Shown in pieces: positions 1 to 7,528 of a stretch of 23,627 bases of DNA; within the stretch, counting starts at the first letter, position 1, and each line of letters starts with the position of its first letter. Source of the DNA: FACHB-1406 sp034189065 (GTDB lineage: Bacteria > Cyanobacteriota > Cyanobacteriia > Cyanobacteriales > Spirulinaceae); assembly GCA_034189065.1 (NCBI GenBank), contig JAXHVQ010000096.1, positions 1 through 23,627 on the forward strand, in the 5' to 3' direction. A model generated the notes under the pieces. The model saw only the letters and a list, made by a program, of their open reading frames with translations, was not told where the DNA came from and did not search any database. Made by a program: the position numbers and the translations under genes.

Positions 1-93
1 GATGGGGAGATGGGGAGATGGGGGGATGGGGGGACTGGGAGATGGGGAGATGGGGGGATGGGGAGACGGGGGGACTGGGAGACGGGGAGAGGA
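1..93. repeat. G-rich minisatellite (GATGGGGA-type)
   Basis: Degenerate tandem repeat built from GATGGGGA, GATGGGGG and GACTGGGA-like units of 7-10 bases; it starts at or before the left window edge. The plus strand has runs of 3-6 G every few bases and is almost free of C. An ORF through it gives only low-complexity Gly/Trp/Met peptide, so it is treated as non-coding. Confidence 0.85.
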
Positions 94-420
94 GAAGAGC
101 GTTTCTATCGAAGCGCGATCGAGTGTAAACCGGATTTGGTATCAGCACCTCATACCAGTTTTCAAATGTAGCGTCTTACTTAGATAAACAAACCACATTG
201 CTGAATCTGGTTTGAGCTAACTTGATGTGAGACAGGACTTTAGATTTTTGGTATCAACTTCCTCGCGATCGCCTTTTGTTTGAGAGCTATTGACTGTTTC
301 AGAGCCATTTCTCGCATCTCCAAAGTCTTTTTTGCTGGTTTCCTCCATCCTAATCAGAAAATTACTTTTTATTTCTTTAAAACATCAAAATCTCCGAAAT
401 TCTAAGTTTATTCACACAAA
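94..420. other. Intergenic stretch, no supported gene
   Basis: Between the G-rich repeat and the end of the haemagglutinin-type gene. It contains two GCGATCG-type sites. The minus strand from about 350 to 225 has short overlapping open frames (one of about 42 codons starting at an ATG, another with a Lys-rich peptide of about 25 codons), but neither has a convincing ribosome binding site or a recognisable product. No terminator hairpin with a T run was found after the stop at 421. Confidence 0.5.
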
Positions 421-3400
421 TTAATTGACGGACTTTGTTTCCGAAAAAACGCGGCAGTGGGGCCCCCTCAAAAGGTTGGAAGCGGGAACATCGGTTGTCG
501 TTGCTTGGGCGGTTAAAATAACCGTTCCGTCGGCTGCAACCCTCCAACCTCGGGCGGGACGAAGACTCTGAGGAGATTGGCTTTCGTCAGTTTCTTCCCT
601 TAAATTCCCCGCCATTGCTTCAACCCCCTCTCCCTCGCGCGTCGCCCATTCTACTATTCCCCCCAAAGATGGCAACCCCTCCGCTGCATCCACCGGCAAC
701 CCCCCGCGTCCGGTGACAATTAACGAACTTCCCCCGGCAATGCGCCCCTCTTTTTCCGCGCAAGCATCGCGTCCCACCAAACTTTCGGCATCTACGGGAC
801 TTTCGGGTAACGAATTGAGACCCTGTTCGGCGGGAAAACTCAGCAATTCGAGGTCGAAGTTGCCGCTGAGACCGAATTGAGAGGAGGCAGTAATATCGCT
901 GAAAGCAGTTTGTTGTGCGCGAAATTCAAGTCCGTAAATTTGGTTGGTTGCGATCGCAATATCGCCCCCATTCCCTTCAAAGGCATTGGCGGTAATATCG
1001 CTATTTTCCCAAGGCACGCCTACGACAAACAGCGCCGTAACATTGATATTCCCCCCATTTCCACCCGTCCCTACAGTTCCGGCACTGGTAGAAATACTGC
1101 TATTGTTGCGCAATAGTAAAATTCCGCCTACCTCGAAGGTTAAATTCCCCCCATCGCCGCTGTTGGTCGAAGCACTAATTGTGGCGCGATCGCCTTCTAA
1201 ATTTTGGCGCGTCGTTATGCTAATATCGCCAGCAACGCCGGTATTCGTGAAATTATTGGTCGTAATTTGGGCATTATCTGCCAGACGAACCGACTCCGCA
1301 CTAATACCGATATCTCCCCCATTCCCAACTGCCCCTCGCCGAACCGTACTCGAAATTAAACTTGGTACGCGATCGCTTCCTACCCCCGATACTTGCAAGG
1401 TGTCGCCTACTGTTGCGATGACGATCCCTGCATCGCCCTGACCGAGAGTCGAAGTCTCAAAACGACCGCCGTTGAGAAGTTGGATATTGTGCGCTTCGAC
1501 CAAAATGCCGCCCGCATTGCCCACTGCCTCTGACTGAACCGTACTAAAAAAGCCGCTATCGTCTAAAACAACGCTCTCTCGAACCTGAATAATAATTTGT
1601 CCCGCATTCCCCAAACCTAACGTCGAGGTGTCGATTTTTCCGCCGTTGGTGAGTCGAAGGTTATTGGCTTCAATAATAGCAGCGCCCGCCTCGCCCACTC
1701 CCGTCTCAAATAAGGTATTGGCTACAACAGAAGTGTTCCCATCAATGCTGACCATTCCATCGGCCGCGATCGAGACGACACCTGCATTTCCCAGTCCCCG
1801 CGAAGAAGAACTTAAGTCGCCGCCGTTTTTGATTTCCACATCCCTCGCCCTCACCAGAATCCCCACTGCGTCGCCCTCTGCACCTAATTCAACGTTGCTC
1901 AAAACCCTGCTATTGTCAACAACAATTGTCTCTGTGGCGTTAATATCCACTATCCCCGCATTTCCTTGTCCAAAAGTATTAGTGTTGAGCAAACTTCCTT
2001 CCAAGAGTCGCACGTTGCCTGCATTAACTAAAATTCCGCCCGCTTCTCCTACTGCTCCTGGCTCGATGGTACTAAAAATGCTGCTATTTTCGACAGTAAT
2101 TGCATCTCTAGCCGTAATATCCACTACCCCTCCATCGCCTCGTCCAAATACAGCAGTATCGAGCAAACTTCCTGCCAAAAGTTGCACGTTGTCCGCATCA
2201 ATGAGAATAAAACCGGCATTCCCCACTGCATTTTCGGTTGCGATCGCTGTAACCTGACTATTTTGAAACTGTACGGCATCCGCGACTGTAATGCTAATAT
2301 TACCCGCATTAGCGAAACCGTCTGTAGAAGAACTAATTATCGTATCATTAACCCGAAGATTTTGAGCGCGAAATTCGATATTTCCTCCAATCAAATCCGT
2401 CGCCGCCGGAACGGGATTAAAGCTATCGCTGAAGAGGGTATTATCTTGAAGTAAAATATCGCCGCCGCTATTGAGAATAATCAGACCGCCTAAATTGCCG
2501 TCGGTGTTAATGCTTGCACCCGGGCTGAGGGTAATGTTGTCTCGAGCCAGGAGTAAAACAGCGCCGCCATTGCCCAATGAAAAGTCTAAAGCGGAAGCTT
2601 CAATTGCGCCTGTAATATTAATATTGCTCCTCGAGTCAATGGCAATTCCTCCACCTCCTAAATCATCTCTTGTATCAATATTGTCTACTGTAATACTTCC
2701 TGTTAGGGCTGAATTGGGTTGATATTGATTGCTAATAAAAACGCGACCGACATCGCCGCCGACGCTTTCTGTAATGATGCTGCCGATTTTAATATCTGCA
2801 CTCGTTGCTGTTGCTGAGATTGTTCCAGTTGCGGGAAGAGGGTTATTTTGGGAATCGAAAAACATCCCGTTTCCTGATATCGAAGAAATTCCCACTGCCG
2901 CCGCTTCCATGCCTGCTCGAATGTCAACAGTTAAGTTGTTTTGACCGTCAATTAAAATTATATCTCTATTGGAAAGAGTGACGGTTTCAACTAAGCCATT
3001 TATCGGATCGGGACTGTCAATAACAATTTCTCCTGGAATTTCAACTTTTCCGGCAGCGAGAATATGTAAAGAGGCTCCCTCATAGGAGTTAAAACTCACA
3101 TCTCCCAAGGAACGAATAACCGGATCGTCGGGACTATACAAGTTTCCCATATTCCCATTTAATTGTTCGATGCGGAAGTTTCCACCGCTATAATAATGCG
3201 CATCGCCGCGTACTGTATTGGCACTGCGAAATACCATTTCCCCCCCGGAAAATAAGCCGCTATTAGGATGATTGAGGGCAAAGATATCGATGGCGCGATT
3301 TCCCTCGACGAGTAAGTTTCCTCCCGCTGAGGCGATAAAAGGTGTTGTGGCGTTATCTCGCATTTGAATAGTATCGGTTGCTTGTAGCGTTAAGTTTCCT

Positions 3401-4017
3401 CCTGCTTGCAACTGTCCTTGTAAATTTAAGTTGTCGGAGTTGAGTGTAAAATCTCCCCCAACCGTTAAATTTCCAGAGTTTTTTATTGAACCTCGATCGT
3501 TGCGCAAGGCATTAGAAAATAGTGCTTCTGGTTGAATAGAAAGTAATTGACTACTTTGAGGCTCGGCAGCGCTAAAATAGCCCGCGCTGCCTAACTGAAT
3601 GCCGTCTGCTGTAGTGGCGAGAAAGGAACCGCTCACGTCTAATTTTGCATCTACACCGAAATAAATACCGTTGGGATTGATTAAAAATAGATTGGCATTG
3701 CCTAAAACGCCTAAAGTCCCTAAAATGTTAGAAGTATTGCTTCCAGTAACGCGGGTTAGAATATTTTCAATTCCTATAGGGTTGGCAAAATAAACACCAT
3801 TGTTATTCCCAATATTAAATTGGAGGAAACTGTGAAAAAGGTTGATTCCTCGACTTGCACCGCCGTCAATCCGTTTGTTAAGGGTATCCACTGGAGTGAC
3901 AACAGAATTTTCGGTTCCCAAAGTTGTATCGGGAATCAGTTGAGCTGGTACTTTGGAGCCAGAAGTTAGATACAACAGTCCCAAAATAATCGGGATGGAA
4001 GCTTGGTAATTCCTCAT
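421..4017 (-). CDS. Filamentous haemagglutinin N-terminal (TPS) domain exoprotein
   Basis: A 1198-residue secreted protein of the cyanobacterial two-partner-secretion (TpsA) type, expected to cross the outer membrane through an FhaC/ShlB-like pore and fold into a beta helix at the cell surface. Residues 1-25 form a signal peptide with a likely cut after VPA. The TPS/haemagglutination domain follows, with NIGNNNGVYFANP near 68-80 and the family hallmark NANLFLINPNGI at about 107-118. Repetitive beta-helix sequence fills the middle: about five units of roughly 60 residues carry a GNAG-IxIxA pattern in the second half. The tail has the usual Cys-containing region, an SSLIVTGRGGLP motif and a closing Cys, so the protein looks full length. 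It is the last gene of the minus-strand DUF4384, TPR/CHAT, DUF928 block. No TpsB partner lies in the window. The ATG at 4017 has no clear Shine-Dalgarno but is the only start that gives the signal peptide. Confidence 0.9.
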   Translation of the reverse strand: MRNYQASIPIILGLLYLTSGSKVPAQLIPDTTLGTENSVVTPVDTLNKRIDGGASRGINLFHSFLQFNIGNNNGVYFANPIGIENILTRVTGSNTSNILGTLGVLGNANLFLINPNGIYFGVDAKLDVSGSFLATTADGIQLGSAGYFSAAEPQSSQLLSIQPEALFSNALRNDRGSIKNSGNLTVGGDFTLNSDNLNLQGQLQAGGNLTLQATDTIQMRDNATTPFIASAGGNLLVEGNRAIDIFALNHPNSGLFSGGEMVFRSANTVRGDAHYYSGGNFRIEQLNGNMGNLYSPDDPVIRSLGDVSFNSYEGASLHILAAGKVEIPGEIVIDSPDPINGLVETVTLSNRDIILIDGQNNLTVDIRAGMEAAAVGISSISGNGMFFDSQNNPLPATGTISATATSADIKIGSIITESVGGDVGRVFISNQYQPNSALTGSITVDNIDTRDDLGGGGIAIDSRSNINITGAIEASALDFSLGNGGAVLLLARDNITLSPGASINTDGNLGGLIILNSGGDILLQDNTLFSDSFNPVPAATDLIGGNIEFRAQNLRVNDTIISSSTDGFANAGNISITVADAVQFQNSQVTAIATENAVGNAGFILIDADNVQLLAGSLLDTAVFGRGDGGVVDITARDAITVENSSIFSTIEPGAVGEAGGILVNAGNVRLLEGSLLNTNTFGQGNAGIVDINATETIVVDNSRVLSNVELGAEGDAVGILVRARDVEIKNGGDLSSSSRGLGNAGVVSIAADGMVSIDGNTSVVANTLFETGVGEAGAAIIEANNLRLTNGGKIDTSTLGLGNAGQIIIQVRESVVLDDSGFFSTVQSEAVGNAGGILVEAHNIQLLNGGRFETSTLGQGDAGIVIATVGDTLQVSGVGSDRVPSLISSTVRRGAVGNGGDIGISAESVRLADNAQITTNNFTNTGVAGDISITTRQNLEGDRATISASTNSGDGGNLTFEVGGILLLRNNSSISTSAGTVGTGGNGGNINVTALFVVGVPWENSDITANAFEGNGGDIAIATNQIYGLEFRAQQTAFSDITASSQFGLSGNFDLELLSFPAEQGLNSLPESPVDAESLVGRDACAEKEGRIAGGSSLIVTGRGGLPVDAAEGLPSLGGIVEWATREGEGVEAMAGNLREETDESQSPQSLRPARGWRVAADGTVILTAQATTTDVPASNLLRGPHCRVFSETKSVN

Positions 4018-4122
4018 TTTGAAAGAAGCTATAGGTTTGGCGAGGCGAGCTATTAGTCAACGTAAGTCTTGCATCTTATGGTATTGTAGAGTACGCTGAT
4101 GTTTAACGTTAAGACTAGACAA

Positions 4123-4260
4123 TAAGCTGTTTGGCTTTTAAACTGTGTCGTCAAATTCTCCGAAAGCGCTCCCGTCCCCGCGTCGGCGCAAGACGCAAGG
4201 GAACGCCGACCTAGCAAGGGAACGCGAACCAAGACAGGCAGCTATGCTGAGGGCAGCTTA
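4123..4260 (+). repeat. Dispersed TAAGCTG...CAGCTTA repeat, copy A
   Basis: Begins TAAGCTGTTTGGCTTTTAAA and ends GGGCAGCTTA, so the outermost bases TAAGCTG/CAGCTTA are inverted. The first 45 bases match copies at 11189, 13855 and, in reverse, 18326. The interior differs and is GC-rich, including CGTCGGCG/CGCCGACC inverted segments, so this is the most diverged copy. It looks like a small non-autonomous element or structured intergenic repeat. Confidence 0.7.
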
Positions 4261-4290
4261 TTCTGCCGCGATTAACATTTTTGATAGACC

Positions 4291-4304
4291 AGTACTGCAG
4301 TACT
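4291..4304. promoter_or_regulatory. Perfect 14-bp palindrome
   Basis: AGTACTGCAGTACT reads the same on both strands. It sits between the DUF928 stop (4435) and repeat copy A, within the DUF928-haemagglutinin gap. A palindrome of this size could bind a dimeric regulator, but no protein can be assigned and chance cannot be excluded. Confidence 0.3.
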
Positions 4305-4434
4305 AACTCTATTAAGACGGATTCATTTATTTCGATTTCTGGGAGTCATCTTTAGAGAACTTTTGCGATAACCGTCTCCTCAAGCCATTAGCCCAAAGAT
4401 CGATTGCATAGCAGTTTGATAACCTCTCTCAAAC

Positions 4435-5184
4435 TTATTCCTCATCGCCCATCGCCGTTGATAGAATTAGAGGACTCTCGGCAATGTCAGAGGTTAAGCC
4501 GACTGATTCCAAGAATTCTGCCCAAACGGTTGGGTTGGAGTCGCGCATTTGAACGAGGAGGGCTAATGTTTCGTTCCAAATTCCCGCTTCGGCATAGAGT
4601 TGTGCTTGCTGTAGGGGATTTTGGATGGCTTGCTCAATTTCACTTTCTATTTCAGGTGCAACTACCGTTCGTTCAATCCATCCTTCTACTCCTTCATCGG
4701 CAACGGGATCGTTGGGATCGCACTGAACGAAGAAACCCCATTCGTAGGTCATATTGGATTCTAATTGAACGGTTTCTGGCAGTGTTAGTTTGAGGATTCC
4801 GGGTGAATTATTAAGGGAAATTTCGGTCTCGTAGACGATTTCTTCGGCTTGTTTGTCGATGATGCGAAAAAGAGCTTCTTTCTCTTCGTAGGCGGGGACG
4901 TAAATATAAACGCTGGGGTTCCCTGTCACCGTTTTAGCGATATTATTTGTTGGAGCCAATGCTGTTAGCGGTATTGCCGAAGGTTGACTGCTGCATCCTT
5001 CTCGACGGGTTCCGCCGCCAGTCGTTCTACCTGGCGCGCCTTGGCTGTCTCCTGTGGGGAATTTCAGACTGAGGGATGTGGGGGGAAAAGATTGCGCGAT
5101 CGCGCGGTTTCCTCCGATTAATAGCAATACGGTTGTTGTTAAGAACGCGATCGCGTGCTTTTTCACATAGGTTGACTGTTTCAA
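4435..5184 (-). CDS. DUF928 domain secreted protein
   Basis: A 249-residue protein of a family seen mainly in cyanobacteria and of unknown function. Residues 1-30 form a signal peptide (Lys-rich start, hydrophobic AFLTTTVLLLIGG, AIA cut site). A Gly/Thr/Arg-rich segment RTTGGGTRR near 53-61 is followed by a beta-rich DUF928 core. YIYVPAY near 93-99, YEWGFFVQCDP near 147-157 and the conserved ERTVVAPE segment near 171-178 are typical. The C-terminal third is helical. The TTG start at 5184 is chosen because GGAGGAGG lies six bases upstream. It sits between the TPR/CHAT remnant and the haemagglutinin-type gene, a neighbourhood shared by this family; a role at the cell envelope with the exoprotein is inferred only. 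Confidence 0.85.
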   Translation of the reverse strand: MKQSTYVKKHAIAFLTTTVLLLIGGNRAIAQSFPPTSLSLKFPTGDSQGAPGRTTGGGTRREGCSSQPSAIPLTALAPTNNIAKTVTGNPSVYIYVPAYEEKEALFRIIDKQAEEIVYETEISLNNSPGILKLTLPETVQLESNMTYEWGFFVQCDPNDPVADEGVEGWIERTVVAPEIESEIEQAIQNPLQQAQLYAEAGIWNETLALLVQMRDSNPTVWAEFLESVGLTSDIAESPLILSTAMGDEE

Positions 5185-5335
5185 TTTCGTCCTCCTCCAT
5201 TGCCTTTCCAGCTTTACTTCTTGATTCTAACTTGCGTCTTAAAATTGTCTAGAGCGATCGCAAATATCTTAAAAAACTGCGCTTTTTTTAAGTAGATTTG
5301 CCGAAGTTTGTCAGCGTCCATTGAGTCCTGCGCCC

Positions 5336-6102
5336 TCACGCCGTCGCCGATTCCCATAGCGATAACTGACGCGATATTTCTCCCTGACAAATCCAAGCGC
5401 CCCAAAAGAATGGATGGGCGAGGGGACAATCCTCTTCCTTGCCGTCAAATTCGGTTTCTGGCGTAACCTCCGTTTCGCTGACGAGCAATTCTTGCAAAAT
5501 CCTTTTGAGGATGGGGGGGAACCGAGATCGAAATCGGGGTCGGCGAGAATTAACGGCGGGTTGGCGGGGCGCTGGGTTTCGGTTTGGGTGCGGAGGATGT
5601 AGCGTCCAGCGCTATTGAGGCTGGATGCTACATCGGGATGCTGGTTGCCCAACAAACACTTTCTCATCTCTAAGGCTTCTTGGTAAAGGGGTTCGGCTTC
5701 GCCCCATCTTCCTTGGGATTCGTACAACGCTGCCAAGTTATTGAGGCTGGTTGCTACCTTGGGATGCTCCGAACCCCAGAGTTCCACGGCGAGTGCTAGG
5801 ACTTGCTTGGCAATAGTAATACATTCGGCAAAGCGACCGGCCTGATAAAGTTGAATGGCGGTTTGATTGTGCCGCTTCCACTCTGCAATTGCTTTTCCTA
5901 ACTGTTGACTGAAGTTGCGCAACCATTCAGCATTAGCCTTTCCCGCTTCCTCCATCTGCTGCGCGACAAATTCCGCTGCCAATACTAACCCCTCATCGAT
6001 TAAGGTGCTGTGCTGGTGCAGAATTTTCAGTTTCTCGCCACTGGCACAATTCAGCAGCAACACAATTAAGTTGAGATAGTCTTGAATGCGTTGTTCGTCC
6101 AT
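5336..6102 (-). pseudogene. Degenerate TPR-CHAT domain protein
   Basis: Remnant of a large TPR plus CHAT (caspase-HetF-associated protease) protein. The ATG at 6102 (MDEQRIQDYLN) has AAAGGAG nine bases upstream. Residues 1-80 match the helical leader of such proteins, 81-163 hold about one and a half Kinesin-light-chain-type TPRs (SLNNLAALYESQGRWGEAEPLYQEALEMR). Near residue 164, about base 5613, the TPR runs straight into CHAT sequence (SAGRYILRTQ, then NPPLILADPDFDLG), so many repeats and the front of CHAT are missing. After the 7-base G run at 5513-5519 the CHAT C-terminus continues in another frame (ILKRILQELL ... HPFFWGAWICQGE) and stops at 5336-5338; one extra base would restore it. The part that should carry the catalytic His and Cys is absent. 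In the unshifted frame the ORF runs to 5311 with non-homologous sequence. Almost certainly inactive as a protease. Confidence 0.8.
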
Positions 6103-6162
6103 ATCCTGTCGCTCCTTTCTTCCTAATTTCAGCAATCCATCCGACGAATCTAGAAAATTCGC

Positions 6163-7131
6163 TTAGGGCGTAACCGTGTATTCCGTGTAAAGCACCTGGC
6201 AACCCGGCATTTGCTCAGTATAATTCAGCAATTCTTTGAGAGAGTCAGCTTGGAGTTGGAAAGGGGGTTTCTTCCCAGACGGCAGCCAGGACAATTGCGG
6301 TGCATCGTCGGTAATGACGGCGACAATTTGCTCTAAGTAGGCGGGCGCAATTATTCGTAAAATAGCGATTCAATTCAAAATCGTGAAACCCCCTTTGTAG
6401 CTGGCTTTCAGCTTAAGTTTTGGATTCTGGGTTGTAATGTTTATTTATGCCCACCTACTTAACCCCGGATTTCCCGTAATTTTGAACGATTTCTGTGTTG
6501 CACCCGGTTGCGGCAAGGTGGCGACTCCTGACGGAAGGAGGGGTTGCGGGGCTAAGAAGGAGGGACACAAGCACCACAACCGTCCCGATGTCGCTTTTTC
6601 GAGTAGGAGGAGATGTCCGGGACGTTCTAGTTTCACCTCGAAGCAAATATTGCTCCCCAAGGGGATACAAGTTGGATAGTCGCTCCACATTTCCAATCTT
6701 CCCGCCAGAACCGGTCCCATTTGTTGCGTTGGAGTCGCCCGACGGACGATGTTTTGCCACAGTTGCGTTAGGTTGAGGGGTATGTGTTGATGGTGTTTCA
6801 GCCATTGGGGATATTGCGTTTCTCGCAACCACTGTTTGGCGATTTTCCATTTTCCTTTCTTCGCATTTTTAAAGTCACATCCTTTTTCTTCGATTTTGGT
6901 ACAAATCACTTTGAGGCGATCTTGTAGGATTGTTTCGGGAAGGGAGTTTTGTTTGGTTCCTTCGCAAAGAGAACTCTCCCATTCTTCAGCAAAAGCTTTA
7001 TTGGTTTGCTCGGCGTTCTTTTCTCGAAAGCGTTCGACGAAAACCAGTCTCGTTTTACTGGAAAACTGATATTCTGTGGCTTTGGCTTCTAGGAATTCTT
7101 TTTCGTGTTTGTCGTATTGCAGAATTTTCAT
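6163..7131 (-). pseudogene. DUF4384-type protein gene split by a MITE
   Basis: The ATG at 7131 follows AAGAGG by five bases. The frame reads a Lys/Glu-rich helical N-terminal region (MKILQYDKHEKEFLEAKATE), then from about residue 140 a beta-rich segment (IPLGSNICFEVKLERPGHLLLLEKATSG) resembling DUF4384. It stops early in NPGLSRWA, where the last residues come from the insert at 6336-6459. Past the insert the same protein resumes as LEQIVAVITDDAP and ends LYTEYTVTP at 6163. Removing the 124-bp insert and one TA copy rejoins GNPG to LEQIVAV in frame, giving about 280 residues. DUF4384 proteins often accompany CHAT/TPR genes in cyanobacteria; the function is unknown. As it stands, the product would be a truncated 228-residue protein. 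Confidence 0.75.
6336..6459. mobile_element. 124-bp MITE with TA target duplication
   Basis: Ends are AGTAGGCGGGC (6336) and GCCCACCTACT (6459), inverted repeats with one mismatch in 11, flanked on both sides by TA (6334-6335 and 6460-6461). TA duplication points to mobilisation by an IS630/Tc1-type transposase. It has no ORF. Excision with one TA precisely restores the interrupted DUF4384 reading frame, which fixes both boundaries. Its ends differ from those of the IS630 copy at 7529-8426, so that element was probably not its source. Confidence 0.85.
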
Positions 7132-7247
7132 CTATGCCTCTTGGAGTAGGATTTGTTTTTTATCTTAATCGTTGGGATGAGGGAGGGGAAGATTCTATCT
7201 TGGAAAATCTAGGTCGTTCTATGATTTTCGGGTTCGCAAGAAAAAGC

Positions 7248-7263
7248 AGAGGATTATACCTCT
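7248..7263 (-). promoter_or_regulatory. Possible -10 box for the DUF4384-led block
   Basis: On the minus strand TATAAT (7253-7258) lies about 120 bases upstream of the ATG at 7131 and is flanked by the inverted pentamers AGAGG and CCTCT. No good -35 hexamer was found at 16-18 bases, so this is tentative. Confidence 0.3.
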
Positions 7264-7284
7264 TGAAAATGAAAAGATTTAGAA

Positions 7285-7526
7285 GATAAATGGTGGGTTA
7301 CGCTGGGGATTGGAAGTTTGTAGCTGTTTCCTCAAAGTTATTCCCGCATCTAACCCACTCTACGAAGGAGAATAGAGACGGCAGGTTACAGGGTGGGTTA
7401 GATAAATGGTTGGTTACGCTGCGGATTGAAAGTTACAGGGTGAGTTAGATAAATGGTGGGTTACGCTGCGGATTGGAAGTTTGTAGCTGTTTTCTCCAAA
7501 TCTTACCCGCACCTAACCCACCCTAC
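7285..7526. repeat. Three GTGGGTTA-type intergenic repeats
   Basis: Two nearly full copies (7285-7363 and 7447-7526) share GATAAATGGTGGGTTACGCT at one end, GGATTGGAAGTTTGTAGCTG in the middle and CTAACCCAC at the other, so each has inverted GTGGGTTA/TAACCCAC termini. A shortened copy (7400-7446) lacks the middle. They fill the gap between the DUF4384 gene and the IS630 remnant; no gene lies here. Similar GTGGGTTA repeats are common between cyanobacterial genes. Confidence 0.8.
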
Positions 7527-7528
7527 TA

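Larger units (their letters stand above)
4018..4434. other. Intergenic region upstream of the haemagglutinin gene
   Basis: Holds the leader of the haemagglutinin-type gene (4018-4122), one copy of the dispersed TAAGCTG...CAGCTTA repeat (4123-4260), and a perfect palindrome AGTACTGCAGTACT (4291-4304). No ORF with coding character was seen. A minus-strand TACAAT hexamer lies near 4085-4090 without a good -35 partner, so no promoter is called. Confidence 0.6.

Noticed and set aside
225..350. Short minus-strand ORF (about 42 codons, starting MEETSKKDFG) and a Lys/Ala-rich peptide in another frame
   Set aside because: No usable Shine-Dalgarno, no recognisable family, and two competing frames; could be a degraded gene end but cannot be supported.
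944..2257. Long plus-strand open frames opposite the haemagglutinin-type gene, rich in Pro/Ser/Ile
   Set aside because: They are antisense shadows of a repetitive Gly/Ala/Asn-rich coding sequence; they have no ribosome binding sites and show only low-complexity composition.
5214..5429. 71-codon minus-strand ORF overlapping the end of the CHAT remnant
   Set aside because: It is in the third frame of the pseudogene. The CHAT C-terminal homology (HPFFWGAWICQG) is in a different frame, so this one is incidental.
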